Positions 14,724 through 39,000 of a stretch of DNA of 64,000 bases are shown here, piece by piece. The translations under genes were made by a program, and so were the position numbers. This DNA is from Onchocerca volvulus (Eukaryota > Nematoda > Chromadorea > Rhabditida > Onchocercidae), in the NCBI GenBank assembly GCA_000499405.2, contig HG738137.1, forward strand, positions 24,332,798-24,396,797. The letters are read 5' to 3'. The notes under the pieces were generated by a model. It was not told where the DNA came from and ran no database searches. It was given only the letters and a program-made list of their open reading frames with translations. How positions within the stretch are numbered: position 1 is the stretch's first letter; each line of letters starts with the position of its first letter.

Positions 14724-15464
14724 ATTTGTTTTATTTACAAAACTTTTTTCATCCATTTTTAAATTCCAATAATTTCGATACCACGTGGATCTCTTCTTTT
14801 TGGATTGTTATTTTTCTGGATATTTGGATTTGGATTGCTAGTGATAGTAATTTAATTCTAAATTTTAAAATTATTAAATTGAAGAAATCGTTGAAATGAT
14901 GCAATCATTAGTATAAATTATTCATTTTCTACTACTAATATGCAATACTGACCAACGATATCGTTTCATCTTTCCAACGCAATCGATAAATTATATTTTA
15001 TTGAATAAATTTTTATTTAAATTTCTATTTTTCTCAATTTATTCTTATCAGTTTCATACGCATAATTCTCCTCTTCCCTTTCATTGAGTAACTGTAATTC
15101 TTACAACAAAAACTTTTTTTGAATTTCTAATTTTTCACATTTCAAAAATCATTTCAAAAAATTCCAGTTTCTTTTGATTGGTTGAATGAGTGAAACATAG
15201 TAATCAACAAGTTTTCTAGCAAAATGTAGTAATTTTTGATAAAATTAAGCAAAAATGCTATTAAAAACTTTTGATTATTATAAAATTGTAGAAAAAAAAA
15301 TAATTTTGATAAAGAAATTTTTTTTGAAAAAAAATTTAGATATAATAAATTTTGTTGAATGGAATATTTGATAATTTTTTTCTTTTTTAATTAAACATAG
15401 ATAAATTTTTAACAAAAATGATATTGATTTAGTATTGTGGAAAATATCAATCATATCATCAAAT

Positions 15465-16657
15465 ATGGCAACTAATGTTGATTTGCCGAATTGTGATTTT
15501 TACACGAAGCATTTTTTTTGCGAGAATCGATTGAAATCATTTACGGAAAACGTTTGGCCTCATCATGAATCCGTCAGTTTATCACCGGAAAAGGTATATT
15601 CCGAATTTTTTTATGAAATCAGATCAGATGTAATTTTGATTCATTTTCAGAATATTATTCTTTGTGTTTTCGGATTCAATGTAATCATTTCGTTTTTCGT
15701 ATGATAAAATTTACTTCTTCGAAATAAATTGGATCATAAATTGCAGCATTTCAGATGGCTCTAGCGGGCTTCTTTTTCGATCCAGATGATGATAATACTG
15801 ATAATGTTAGTTGTCCATTTTGCTTAAAAAGTTTGACAGGATGGGAAGAGAGTGACGATCCGTTGTAAGTTATTTTTGCAATCATAATATTAAAGTTTAG
15901 TTTGTTGAATAATACAACCGATTTTTCTTTTTTTTCGTTTTTTTTTTTTAATGAAATTTATTTCTTGCAATTGAACCAGATCGTAAATTATTTATTGATT
16001 AAATTGGGCACTCACTTGGGTTGATTTTTGCAATTCAATTTTTAAAATTTATGTTTAGATGTGCAATTTTTCCATTATTGTCTTTTTCGGGATGAGAGAA
16101 ACTCTGGTTCAATTAAAAGGAAACGGTATGTAACAAATGAAATAGATTTTTGAATTTTCAAAATGACTCAAATTTCAGAGTGGAACATGCGAAACGGAAA
16201 GATGTTTGCTACTTCGCTCGTTTAGATAAAAGTGAAAGCGAATGGACAGTTGAGGACTTCCTGCGGCTTTTGGCTCAACGCCGGGCATCTATAATGGTTT
16301 GGCTTTCTTTCTTTTTTCTGCAAATCGAACATCTTACTTCAGAAATTTCTTTTTTGAAACTGTGGAATGTTCTAATCTATCCATTCTGATGGCGATGTTA
16401 TAGTGAATGTCTCTAATCCTTTAAAGAAGCTTGGCATTGTTTTATTTCTATGTTCAATTATCGTAGATTAAAATTAAAATTGACGAAGAACATGTCAGCA
16501 GTTGATTCAAGTTTTTATTTATGGTTGCTATTTTAAGTCATTAATTGCACTGAAAACGATCGATGGTGGGAGAAATGCAATGGGAAGCGTCGAAAAGAGA
16601 ATGAATGTTCTCGCTGAAAATAGGAGGCAAAAAAAGACAGCGAAGAGGAAAAAATGA
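15465..16657 (+). CDS. bir-1: survivin-type BIR protein, BIR-1
   Basis: Four exons, 15465-15593, 15755-15864, 16179-16296 and 16538-16657, encode 158 residues, close to the roughly 155 of C. elegans BIR-1. One BIR domain fills residues 10-92 and shows the zinc ligands C63, C66, H83 and C90 around CPFCLKSLTGW and VEHAKRKDVCYF. The C-terminal tail is basic and helical, ending near RQKKTAKRKK. Single-BIR proteins of this size are survivins, members of the chromosomal passenger complex with Aurora B and INCENP in chromosome segregation and cytokinesis. The start is the ATG at 15465; an upstream TTG extension is not credible. The last intron has weak sites (ATG|GTTTGG donor, TTTTAAG acceptor), but phase is kept and the alternative read-through gives an unlikely aromatic tail. 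The domain call is firm; the last exon is moderate. Confidence 0.88.
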
Positions 16658-17570
16658 ATGTTTGGCAATTCTAATTTTTCCTTTCTCACATCAAAATTTA
16701 TTGATAAATTCCTGTTAATTTGACTTGTATTATTTATGTTACAAAATTTTTATTCTGTTTGTACTAAAATTGTTTAACCGTATTTCCTATTTTGAGATAA
16801 AGAAGTTATGAAAATCGACATATTCTGTCAAGAACGAGCTAAAAGAAGTCTGAATAATGGAATTGACTATGTAGACGGCATTTATAAGGCAATTCTTTAT
16901 GACATTTTATCAATTTCCGTAATATTTTGTTACTACTATACTTTAAAGCTTCAAATTAAATTTTCTGTTCTCTAGCGGAATAGTAAACGATTATAGTTGA
17001 CAAAGAACAATTGAGGGGAAAGTTTTCAATTATTTGATATTGTCTCAACTTTTTTCTAATGTCAGTTTTTCGAAATACTTTTTATTCATAACTCAGAAAA
17101 CAACATGTTTACTTATCTGGAAAATTATTGGCTGAATACTTAATATCATTTGATCGTATTGTATTATCGTGCATTTGTGTCTTTCCAAGTGAAAATGCAT
17201 GCATTTCATTAAAATTTTGCAAAAGTTACATATTTTCCAACTATGCGAAAAGTTCGGTAGATAAGATTGATTGATTTTTTTTAATGAAACGACTAAAGAA
17301 ATTGATTAATTATTGTTGAATTTAGACATTTTACCCGGAACAATTTACCATTGATTTGATCGAATAGCATTTTTATCAAACAAATATGTCTCTGTGTGGC
17401 TACCGTTGCGAAAGATAGAAGAAATGTTTCTACCACTTTGAAATGTAAATAATTACGACACATTAAAATATAGAAACTTTGCTATTTTTGAATGTACTAC
17501 AATTGACAAGCTCCAAAAAAACGAATTCGAGACTACGGGATTTCTCATCTTCATTTCAACTTTTAAATTA

Positions 17571-17673
17571 TCTATATAAAGAAAAATATAAATGTTCGTT
17601 TGTTTCAAATCTTAAATCTCCGAAAGTTTTCATCGATTGCTTTGGAATTTTGGCATAATGTTGTTTTTAATAA
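17571..17673 (+). mobile_element. MITE-like fragment, copy 1
   Basis: It begins TCTATATAAAGAAAAATATA, continues with AAATGTTCGTTTGTTTCAAA and a block around ATCGATTGCTTTGGAATTTT. The same end and internal block recur, on the other strand, in the element at 56594-56763. The matching right terminal repeat is not seen here, so this copy is truncated. Confidence 0.6.
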
Positions 17674-18119
17674 AATATCTAACGAAATGATTAGTGTTTT
17701 TGTTGTTTGTCGGATGAATAATTCCTAAATACTTTTTTCTCGAATTTTTTATGAATTCGATTTCACTGATCATGAATTTAAGGTGTTTAGTGAAAATCCG
17801 GTGATCGAATATTCCAAGTGTAAGGAATATTTAGAAAGGAGATGATCGTACTATTTCATGCAACAAAAAAAATTAGAAAACTAGTAATCTTTCGGGAAAT
17901 GATACTATTCTGCAACGTCATCTTCCGATTAGCAGTTATGCCATCAATGAAAAATACTTTCGTTTTTTTCCTTTTTTTTTTTCTTTTGAAACATCGAATA
18001 ACCGATTTATCAGATATTATGATACTCTAGAAAAAAGAAAAAAAAAAGTCACATTTCTTCTATAAAATTCCAATTTCGGAAGAAATAGCGAAAGAATTCA
18101 TGGAGTGATCGCGTTCAAT

Positions 18120-18320
18120 TGTTATACTTAACTAAATCTAAAATACGCTCTCACACGTACGTACTAGATATCAGACCATGTTTTTACGCTTACGTAACTA
18201 AATGTCAAATTATATTCTCTTATCCATTGAATAATAAGATGTCATTACATACGAAGTGTATGATAACTTATGGCGTAAAAATTGACGTAAGCGTAATCGT
18301 ATATATAGTTAAGCGTGAAT
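18120..18320. repeat. imperfect foldback (long inverted repeat)
   Basis: The inner arms TTACGCTTACGT (18184-18195) and ACGTAAGCGTAA (18285-18296) match perfectly over 12 bp. Outer arms around TACTTAACTA (18124) and TAGTTAAG (18306) also pair. CpG content is far above that of the neighbouring DNA. It resembles a decayed non-autonomous DNA transposon end pair, but no target-site duplication was identified. Confidence 0.5.
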
Positions 18321-18599
18321 ACGTCACGCGTAATTCACACGGTTCAAATGAAGTTTAACTTGAAGAGACACAATGTATAGTTGTGAAGTGCAGCAATGCA
18401 ACGGAATGCAGTACAATGTCATGTAGGGACGTGCAGTTGCAGTGTGCGAGAATGCAGTCGAATGAGACTCAAAGAAGCGCACATATTCCTCTGCAGCGGC
18501 TGCAAACGAATCGATCATACCGGCATGCGTATATACGCACACACGTGCATGTGCATGCCGGTGTGTGCGATCTATGTCGCTTAACGTTTTCCTACGTAA

Positions 18600-19080
18600 T
18601 TATTAGGGTATATACGTGTTCCCTAAATCATAACTGTAGATTTCTTCACGTACGTGTATGTAAATAACAAGAAAAGTATGTGTACATTTATCTATAAACG
18701 GTTAATGCTTCCATACCTAGTTATCAACATGTATACGTATTCCTCAAATCACAGTTATGGATATATATTCACGTACTTTTGTATATAACATGTGTACGTT
18801 TATGTCACTTAACATCCACGTGTATATCAGTATATATACGTGAGTACATATATTCTCGCATACAGATCAGTTATGGATATATATATTTACGTACGTGTAT
18901 ACATAGCAATATAAATATGTGTACATTTGTGTATGAATATATCAATATATACTTAACGTTTGTCCACGTGTATATCAATATGTATATAATACTCCCCGTC
19001 ACAGTAATTGACATGCACTCACGTGCGTGTTACGTGTAATAATATAGATATGTGCAGGTTTATGATATCAGTAAAGATGT
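18600..19080. repeat. degenerate tandem repeat, units of about 100-150 bp
   Basis: Roughly four diverged units start near 18602, 18728, 18832 and 18980. Each has a TATACGTGTTCC or TATACGTATTCC-like start, CACAGTTATGGATATAT, CACGTACGTGTATA and ATGTGTACATTT blocks in the same order. The DNA is strongly alternating purine-pyrimidine (TACGTA, CACGTG, TGTGTA), unlike the A/T-run-rich surroundings. Confidence 0.7.
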
Positions 19081-20334
19081 TGTGATATTTATGTGAGTAT
19101 ATATATGTATGTATCTATATGTTGATGTTTGAATGTATCAGGAAAAGCATCAATTTTCTTTCATACTTGAAAACAATATTTAATTGATGAAAATAGTCGT
19201 GCATGCATTCACATGCAATTCGTGTGCATTTGCATTCCATAGTACGAATTTACGTCATTCGATATTCATATTTGTCTATTTTTCTGTGTAAATATACGTG
19301 AATTTGCGTATACGTATACGTCTTTCTACGCTTGCCTAACTACACTTTCTTTAATTACGAGCTTCTCTACACTTCCTTTAATTAGGAGCCCACCTTGAAT
19401 TTCCTTTAATTAGGAGAATGAACAAATTTCTGGCCTCTATTTAATTCCTCCTATTCATCCATATCTTCATTAAAATCAACATTATTGATTATTTTTTTTG
19501 TTAAATTACTGGCATTCTTTGGCAAATTTAATATTTGAACATTTGTTCTTTTGTTATCATCGCTACTTATGATAGTTTAAAAGAAAGATAATAGTAATTA
19601 TTTTTCATCAACAAGTTAAATTTAATAGTAACTATTTTTCATTAACAATAGTAGGTAACTAAAGGAGAATTAATTTGTACAAAACAATAGTTTGTAGAAA
19701 TAGTTCTGAAAATGGAATAAGAATGAGGATATTTTAACTGTTCATTCAATTCCCTCAATCATAATCAATTTTTCGACTGTTAATCTTTCCTTGCCGAATT
19801 CTTAATTTATTTTTAAAGATTCATTTTTCATCTTTTCACACCAATAAGGCTTTATGTGCATTTTCTTTTTCTTCCGATTTGATAGAATTTAAATAAAAGA
19901 CAAAGATCATTGTAGTAAATTATCCGTTATTTTTCATCACGATAGCGGCACCTTTCAGACTCATATAGTAGTATCGTTATCATTTATTATTCCTTATCAC
20001 CTTACCATTTTTTATCTTTAACAGATTGCTGAAAATATTTAATACTTCCAATCTCAGCCCATATTTTTTCTCTTTTAAATGAAAGTTATCAAATTTTTAT
20101 TGCGAATTATTATGGTGTAACTATGAAATATGATAAGGTTGACAAAGCTTATCATTCGATAATTATTCTTTTCATAATTTTGGTAAAATATCGAATAAAT
20201 GTTGTCATTTTTATTTCATACCTTAGTATTTTGCTATATTTCCCAAAAAATATCGATATTCGTATATATAAAAATCATGTGTGTTATTTTGCACTTTCAA
20301 ATATTTTTTTTTCTTTTTTTTCTTTTGTTTTCAG

Positions 20335-32644
<12,310 letters not shown>

Positions 32645-35600
32645 TTTGTTTTTTCTTTTTTTCTAAAGTAAGATACTGGGTAATCTCGAAATTTGAAGAA
32701 ATATGTTTCATGAATGTAGATTCATTTGGATTTGTTTCTGGATTTTCATTTGAAGCGCTTGATCACTTCTGTTTATTTCCGGAATTTACGTTGTAATAAT
32801 TTCGATTGTTAGTAAAATATTCATAATAATATCAGCTGTTATCTTTTTTAGGACAAACATGCCCACAAAATTGTGTACGGTTCATAGGTTCCTTAGATAA
32901 CGATATCGAACTTTAGACTGTTATAACAAGATAAAAAGATTTGTAACCATGAAATTGTGAAATGTTGTTTATAATCTCGTAAGATTATTCTTTGTTGATA
33001 CATAATGTTATTAAAATGTATTATGTTTGTTCATTTTTTCGGGAATTTGATAATTTTATTCGCTTCATTTTATTCACTTTTTTTTGCTGTTTCTTTTTTA
33101 GAAACAGCAAAAAATTAACTTTGTTCATTAATTTTGAATATTGTCTGATGCGATCGCTGCTTTGCTCTTTCACTTTTTATGAATGCTTTCTTTGCTGATT
33201 TGGTGCGATAATTTATGACTAGTACAATTACCAATTATTTAACATCACTTTGGATTTTATTTTCTTCCGATAGATTTTTCTTTTTAATTTGGTTTTTTGA
33301 CTTGCAAAATGTCTAAGCAATTGAAATTAAGTAACTGATGGAAGTAACATTTATTAAATAATAACTCAGTAGTATAGTCTGATTACCATTCCAGTATACT
33401 TTCCAGAGAATGAAGAACCACTTTTGATATCCGTTAATGAGAATCTTTTTAGTAAATAATTCTGTATGAAGTTTCCAATTTCTAGCGAAAACGATTTTTC
33501 AGATTGATTTGATCAACGGGTACCAAAAGTTTTTATCCGATTTGAGAAATAAGTTTAATAAGATGGCATAAATATCAAATTATAGTAATGATACTATTGA
33601 CAATAATATTACAAAAGTTCTTTTTATGTTCAGATTGTTTTTTGCAATAATTTTATTTACAATAATTTTGTTGCGAAGAAAGCGACGGAGACCGTTTTGT
33701 ATTATTGTGTTTGCATTCCATTTTTTTTTTTTTTTCTTTCATATTTTTTGTTTATTTATAAATTTAAGAGAAATTTTAAATATTATAAAATGCTTATCAT
33801 CTAACGAAAGAAATTCTTTTTTTGTTGAAATTCTTAAATCAGTGATAAATTATTCGATTTTTTTTAATCCAGTAAGTAGAAGTCAGAAACAATTTGATTA
33901 TTTTTTAAATTTAAATTCATTGGCAGTATCAATTAATACTTTTGGGGAATGCAGTGCATCATTCAGTCTGATTCATTGACTTGGAATAATTTTTTGATTA
34001 TTTATCAAACTTTAATTTTGTCGATAAACCTACAAGACATTGATATAATTTTTTTAAATGAGAACTAATATGGGGATTATTTTCGAAAAATCAAATCTTA
34101 TAGCTCTTAACGAACAAATGTTAAGCCATTATCAACATATTCATTTAATACAGCATTTTTTTTTACTTTTTCATAATTCGCAAATTCTATAATTCATGAT
34201 TTTCAGAATGCTAACTGTGAAATACAAATTTAAACTTGTTTTTTCGTACAATAATTCGAAAAATGGAATAAATGTTCATTGATAAAATTTTCCGATAGTT
34301 ACAATTTTTGCAAACTTTTTATTTTACAGAATGCTATTCATTGATTAATAATTCTTCATCCCTTCACTTTTAAAAATTATAAAGTTAATAAACTGGATAA
34401 AATCCTCTGTTCAACTTCGCAAAGTTCATCCCATAGGTTTTCTTTTATTATTTAAGCCTGAAAAATTTTGGACGAAAATGTAAAATAATTATCAGTTTGA
34501 TATATATGTAAATTTATCTTTCGTAGAAATCGTTTAAAGGAGAGGATGAATCTTTGCTGAAATAATCCCAGACTTAGGATCGAACATTCATCGATAAGTT
34601 GTCCAGAATGGTAGTTGTAAACAAATGAAAAAAAACTGCTCATTGTTTAAATTATAGTTTTTGTAGCTATCAAGTGTTGTTTATTTTTACAAACCTTCAT
34701 AGAATTAAATTTTTGTGAAGACTTATAAAAAAATAAACAATATTTGATGACTGCAAAAGTTACATTCTTTTCTTCTTCCCATTTCTGCATGATAAAATGA
34801 AATATATACTCTTAAACTTTTAAATAAGTTAAGGTAAAGGATATGTGGTTTGTATTGATTAATTTTTTGATGCCTCATTTACATTGATTTGTTTTTTGAA
34901 GTGATCATCAACAAGATTGCCAATTTATTATCTAACTCAAATATCTTTTGAAAGATTATTTGATCATATTTTTAACAATTAATAACAAATAAATAAACAA
35001 TAATATGCCATGAATAAATGCTTTTATCACAGCAAAAAAAGAATGAAAGAATCAAAGTATGTTTATTAAATGGCAAAATATTCAATAAAAAAAAAAGCAA
35101 GTGAATACTGGAAAATGATTTTGATTGAATTTTTTTTTTTTATTAAAATTTAAAATTACTTTTCAAGTACGGAATATCAGAAAAATTTTTTCTTTTTTAC
35201 AGCAGATAAGGAATAAAATAAAAATATGCGATGATATAAATATTGATGAAAATTTTGAATTCAATGCCATGATAACAGAAATATAACAATAGATCACAGT
35301 CAGGAATGCCAGAAATTTGGAAAATCTAAATTTAAAATTGGTGATAAAAAATATTGAGTAATTCAAAATTAAATAACATTTACTATAATTTAGCTAAATC
35401 ATATTTAAACATAACCTTGATGAAATAGAAAGCTAAATGAAACTACATGTACATACTTAAATCGTAATGCAAATTTGAATTAGCAAGAAAATTATTCCTC
35501 AACTTAATATATTACTTCATAAATTAATGCTTTAAAATATCTCTATCACTTTTTTTTTTTAAACTGAAAATGAATATTCGTAACATTTAAACCTATTGCT

Positions 35601-36040
35601 ATTTCCAAATCATTTTTTAAAAGTTCTTATTTATGATATGTTTTTCCCAAGAACTGTACTAATTATTTATACTTTTTTCAACTATTTACGATTCTTCATT
35701 ATTATATTTAGTTGAGCTTGGTACTAAAAAATTGATGGACTCTAAGCAAACTAATTCTCAATTCGAATGTTTGACATATAAAATGGATGGTTTCTCACAT
35801 AAATCAGTGAAAGTATTATACAAGAACAGCATTCGTAATAAAAATAAAAAATTCAACATGCTCCATTGGGAAGATGTAGTGATAAAAAAAAAAAAAAAAA
35901 AATTGCTGTCATCATTTAAAACCTAAAATTTTTGAAAAACGATATTAATCTTCTGTTCACATAGATATTATAAAGAAGTTACAGAAGAGTGTCATCTGAT
36001 TCGTTGAAAGCACTGATAATCTCACGAATAAGGAGGGAAT
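32645..36040. other. convergent intergenic region, tbc-11 and atf-6
   Basis: This 3.4-kb gap lies between two 3' ends and is very AT-rich with many homopolymer runs. Hydrophobic ORFs such as 33626-33979 are low-complexity, lack splice support and resemble no family. No RNA gene or repeat was recognised. Confidence 0.6.
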
Positions 36041-39000
36041 CTACTGACGAGTTGAGTGATCATAAAACAACGGCAAAAGCGAACTTGGAAGATGGAATAG
36101 TCCTGTTCCTGTAATATCACATTCCAGCCGCATCACTGCCACCTGAAAAGGGAACTGTTAAAGACTTTTGGTCCGCTATTAATGCTTTATTAGTAACACT
36201 ATCAAAAATCAGATTAAGATAGATTTCGTGACAAATCTAATTAAAATTTTGCTACTAATTCTAAGAAATTATTCAAATTCGGATATATATAGTAAAAACT
36301 ACCTCACTATTTAAAATTAGATCAATCTATGAAATCACTATAATCTTAAAAGATGATTAGAACAAATAAACTTTATTAGGCTTTTGGAAAGAATCTATCA
36401 ACGAAGTAAAAAGAAATAAAAATACTGTTAGTAATGAATTCTATAAACTAAGAGATGGATAAAGTTATGATTGAGGAATATATAAATGTTGCAGGAATTT
36501 CCAATGAAAACAAACCTGATTTGGCAATGTACCATTGAACGATAGAGCAGGCAAAATAAGAGCCATACGTGGTTGCATAGTGCTATTTCGATCTGTTGCT
36601 GGCAGCAAATAATAATTCTAAAAAAATTTTCGTTGAAAAAACATTTTTTTTGTAAAACTAATAATGATAATGCAATGAGCATCTACAGGATTGTTTATTT
36701 TTTTATCTAAATTCTTACGTAGTGAGAATTCAGATTAATCGCGCTTTGGATAAAAAAGATGAAAATAGAGAATTTGTCAATTGAGAAAAGAAATAGTAAC
36801 CTTCATTGCAACAAAATAAAGAGTATCTTCACGCTGTTTTAAATTTCGTGTAAGTTCCGCATATTGCGATTCCATATCTAAAGTGGCAAGTGTATCTGTT
36901 CTACCTTGCAACCAATTACTAAAGAGATGTTCTGAACCCATAACATCATAATCCACCGTTTTACTGAAACATAATACTTATTGTTCTCCATGACTAAAAT
37001 AAATACATGTTGTATCAAGAAAACGACTGAAACAGCACTAAAAAATGTAAGTTTATTAAGACTAAATAATTTATTTTGACTGACAATTATCAATTTACCT
37101 GGCTCATTGAACTGCTTTTATTACCAATTACTTTAAAAATAGAGTAAAAAAAATTGTAAAAAGATTTACACTTGTGACTTGATGGCTGTATTGTCAGCAC
37201 GGGAGCTAATCATGTCGATATGTCTCCACGCACGTTCACGTACCGCTTTTAGACGTGCAGCTTCCATTTTGTCATTTGCTGTCCTAACAATAGTTTTAAC
37301 TTTTTTTTAAATTGAAGGAACGAAAAGATAGCAAGGCACAAGATCACTGAAATGTCTTCATCATTCAACATTACTCATGTAGGAGGCATGGATGAATGAA
37401 GTCCTCGGTATTATCAATAAAATAGTCCCAGTGAATTTACAAAAATTCTAGAAAATGTTACTTTCGGACAAAATAAGCAACTTATAATGAGAAAACAATA
37501 TCTTGAAGATTATTATTGATACAAACCGTTGATGAATTTCTCTACCCATTCCTTCACGTGCAGTACCTTGTCGAGATTTTTTCGTTGTGTTAAAAGTCGG
37601 CCAATCTTTGTGTATTGGAAAGCGAAATATACGTCGAACATGCACAAATTTCAAACATTCGTGTCGATTAATCCAAGCAAAGACGTCGTTATTCAATCTG
37701 CAACACAAAGTCTATTAAAACGAAATTAAAATTCCCAGGAATGAAAAAAAAAAAGGAAAAATTTGCTAGAAATTAAAGCTATAATAATAATTTTTTACAC
37801 AGCATCTGGGAAATACTATGGACAATAAATCAGGTGGCGATAAGTGGTGGAATATTGGTATTTAGAAATGCGACTGAATTAATAAATCATCAAATACAAA
37901 GCAGATTGATTAGTGGGAAATACTGATATCGCAGTAAATGTAAAAATTAAGTTATAATCAATGTATTCTAAGTTTCATTGTTTCCCAACATGTCAAACTC
38001 AAGGCACTGAATATTTCGATTTCTCCATTTAAAATATGAAGTCAGAAAGATCATATCAAACTTCATTGCTTCGGTTTGATTTAAATATTTCTTCTGTACA
38101 TTATCACAGTTCGCTGAATAGGTCATGTTCGACTGCGATAAAGGATCGGATTTCCCACTCGGTTGTCGATTTTCTCCCGATGTATATTCCTAAAAATTGT
38201 TTAATAGTATATACAAATAGACTAAAAAATGATAAAATTATCCATAAAATTTCGATTGAAAAAAAATTATATAACAATAGGTAAGTAATTCACTGCGTCT
38301 CCATCATAATCCAAGGAAAGAAGAGCTCGACCAATATTCGCTCTATGTTCCAAGGAATACATATCTGATTTTTCAAGATTTAATGTAACAAGACCTGTTG
38401 TATCTCGAGTTGGATCCAAATTTCTGAAATCATTAAAATTTATTACGATCAAAAAAATTCAGAAAGCATCGTGTTCTTAAATTTAATATTTATGGATAAA
38501 CATCCGTCAAAAAAACAAAAAGAGAATAACTTAACTGGTATAGATGTTGCTAAAAGACAATAATGAAATAAATCCGAACAGACAAGCAACACCAGCTACC
38601 ATATTTAAACGACCACTGCTATTTCGTTCATTAGCGCCTGATTTCAACATTTCATTCTAAAGTTGAGACATTATTGCTAAAAGGAATTAAAGCAGAAAAT
38701 AAAAATAATAATCAATTAGCAAGTTTGAAAAGACGAAATTATTATATAATCTGATCAATACAATGAGCTTAATTCCTCGATGATTGTTTTCTGCTTACTG
38801 GTCAAAAAAATTCTCAAAGAATTGTGTCCAATGTGCTCCTCAAGATTATAAATTACAGCAAATTGACACTTACAAATTCGTTATACAAGACGTAATTTCA
38901 AGACAATATATACCTCTCTTCGCAAAGTTTCAACAGTTCCTTTCAAAATTTCAATTTCACTTTTCAATTTCTCTATAATGACATCTTTATTGACCAAATT

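Larger units (their letters stand above)
13090..15464. promoter_or_regulatory. divergent intergenic region, CEP350-like gene and bir-1
   Basis: About 2.4 kb separate the two divergently transcribed genes and must hold both promoters. No coding exon was found. It contains a poly(A) run near 13119-13148, an 11-bp inverted repeat TTAGTTACGCA at 14249-14259 matched at 14290-14300, and three spaced copies of a TTTGCAT-type motif at 14662-14723. Confidence 0.6.
16658..20334. other. intergenic region between bir-1 and tbc-11
   Basis: The 3.7-kb gap holds the bir-1 3' region, a MITE-like fragment at 17571-17673, a foldback at 18120-18320, degenerate tandem repeats at 18600-19080 and probably the tbc-11 promoter. 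A missing first exon of tbc-11 may lie here; one phase-compatible possibility is ATG at 20123 with a donor at 20138, but it has only five codons. Cysteine-rich ORFs at 18383-18667 fall in the repeat and are not believed. Confidence 0.5.

Noticed and set aside
18383..18667. 94-codon plus-strand ORF rich in Cys and His
   Set aside because: It lies wholly in the repeat island, overlaps ORFs in two other frames with similar length, and has no splice or homology support. The Cys and His codons come from the TGT/CAC-rich repeat.
33626..33979. 117-codon hydrophobic plus-strand ORF in the tbc-11/atf-6 gap
   Set aside because: Phe/Ile-rich low complexity expected from T-rich DNA; no membrane-protein family signature or splice context.
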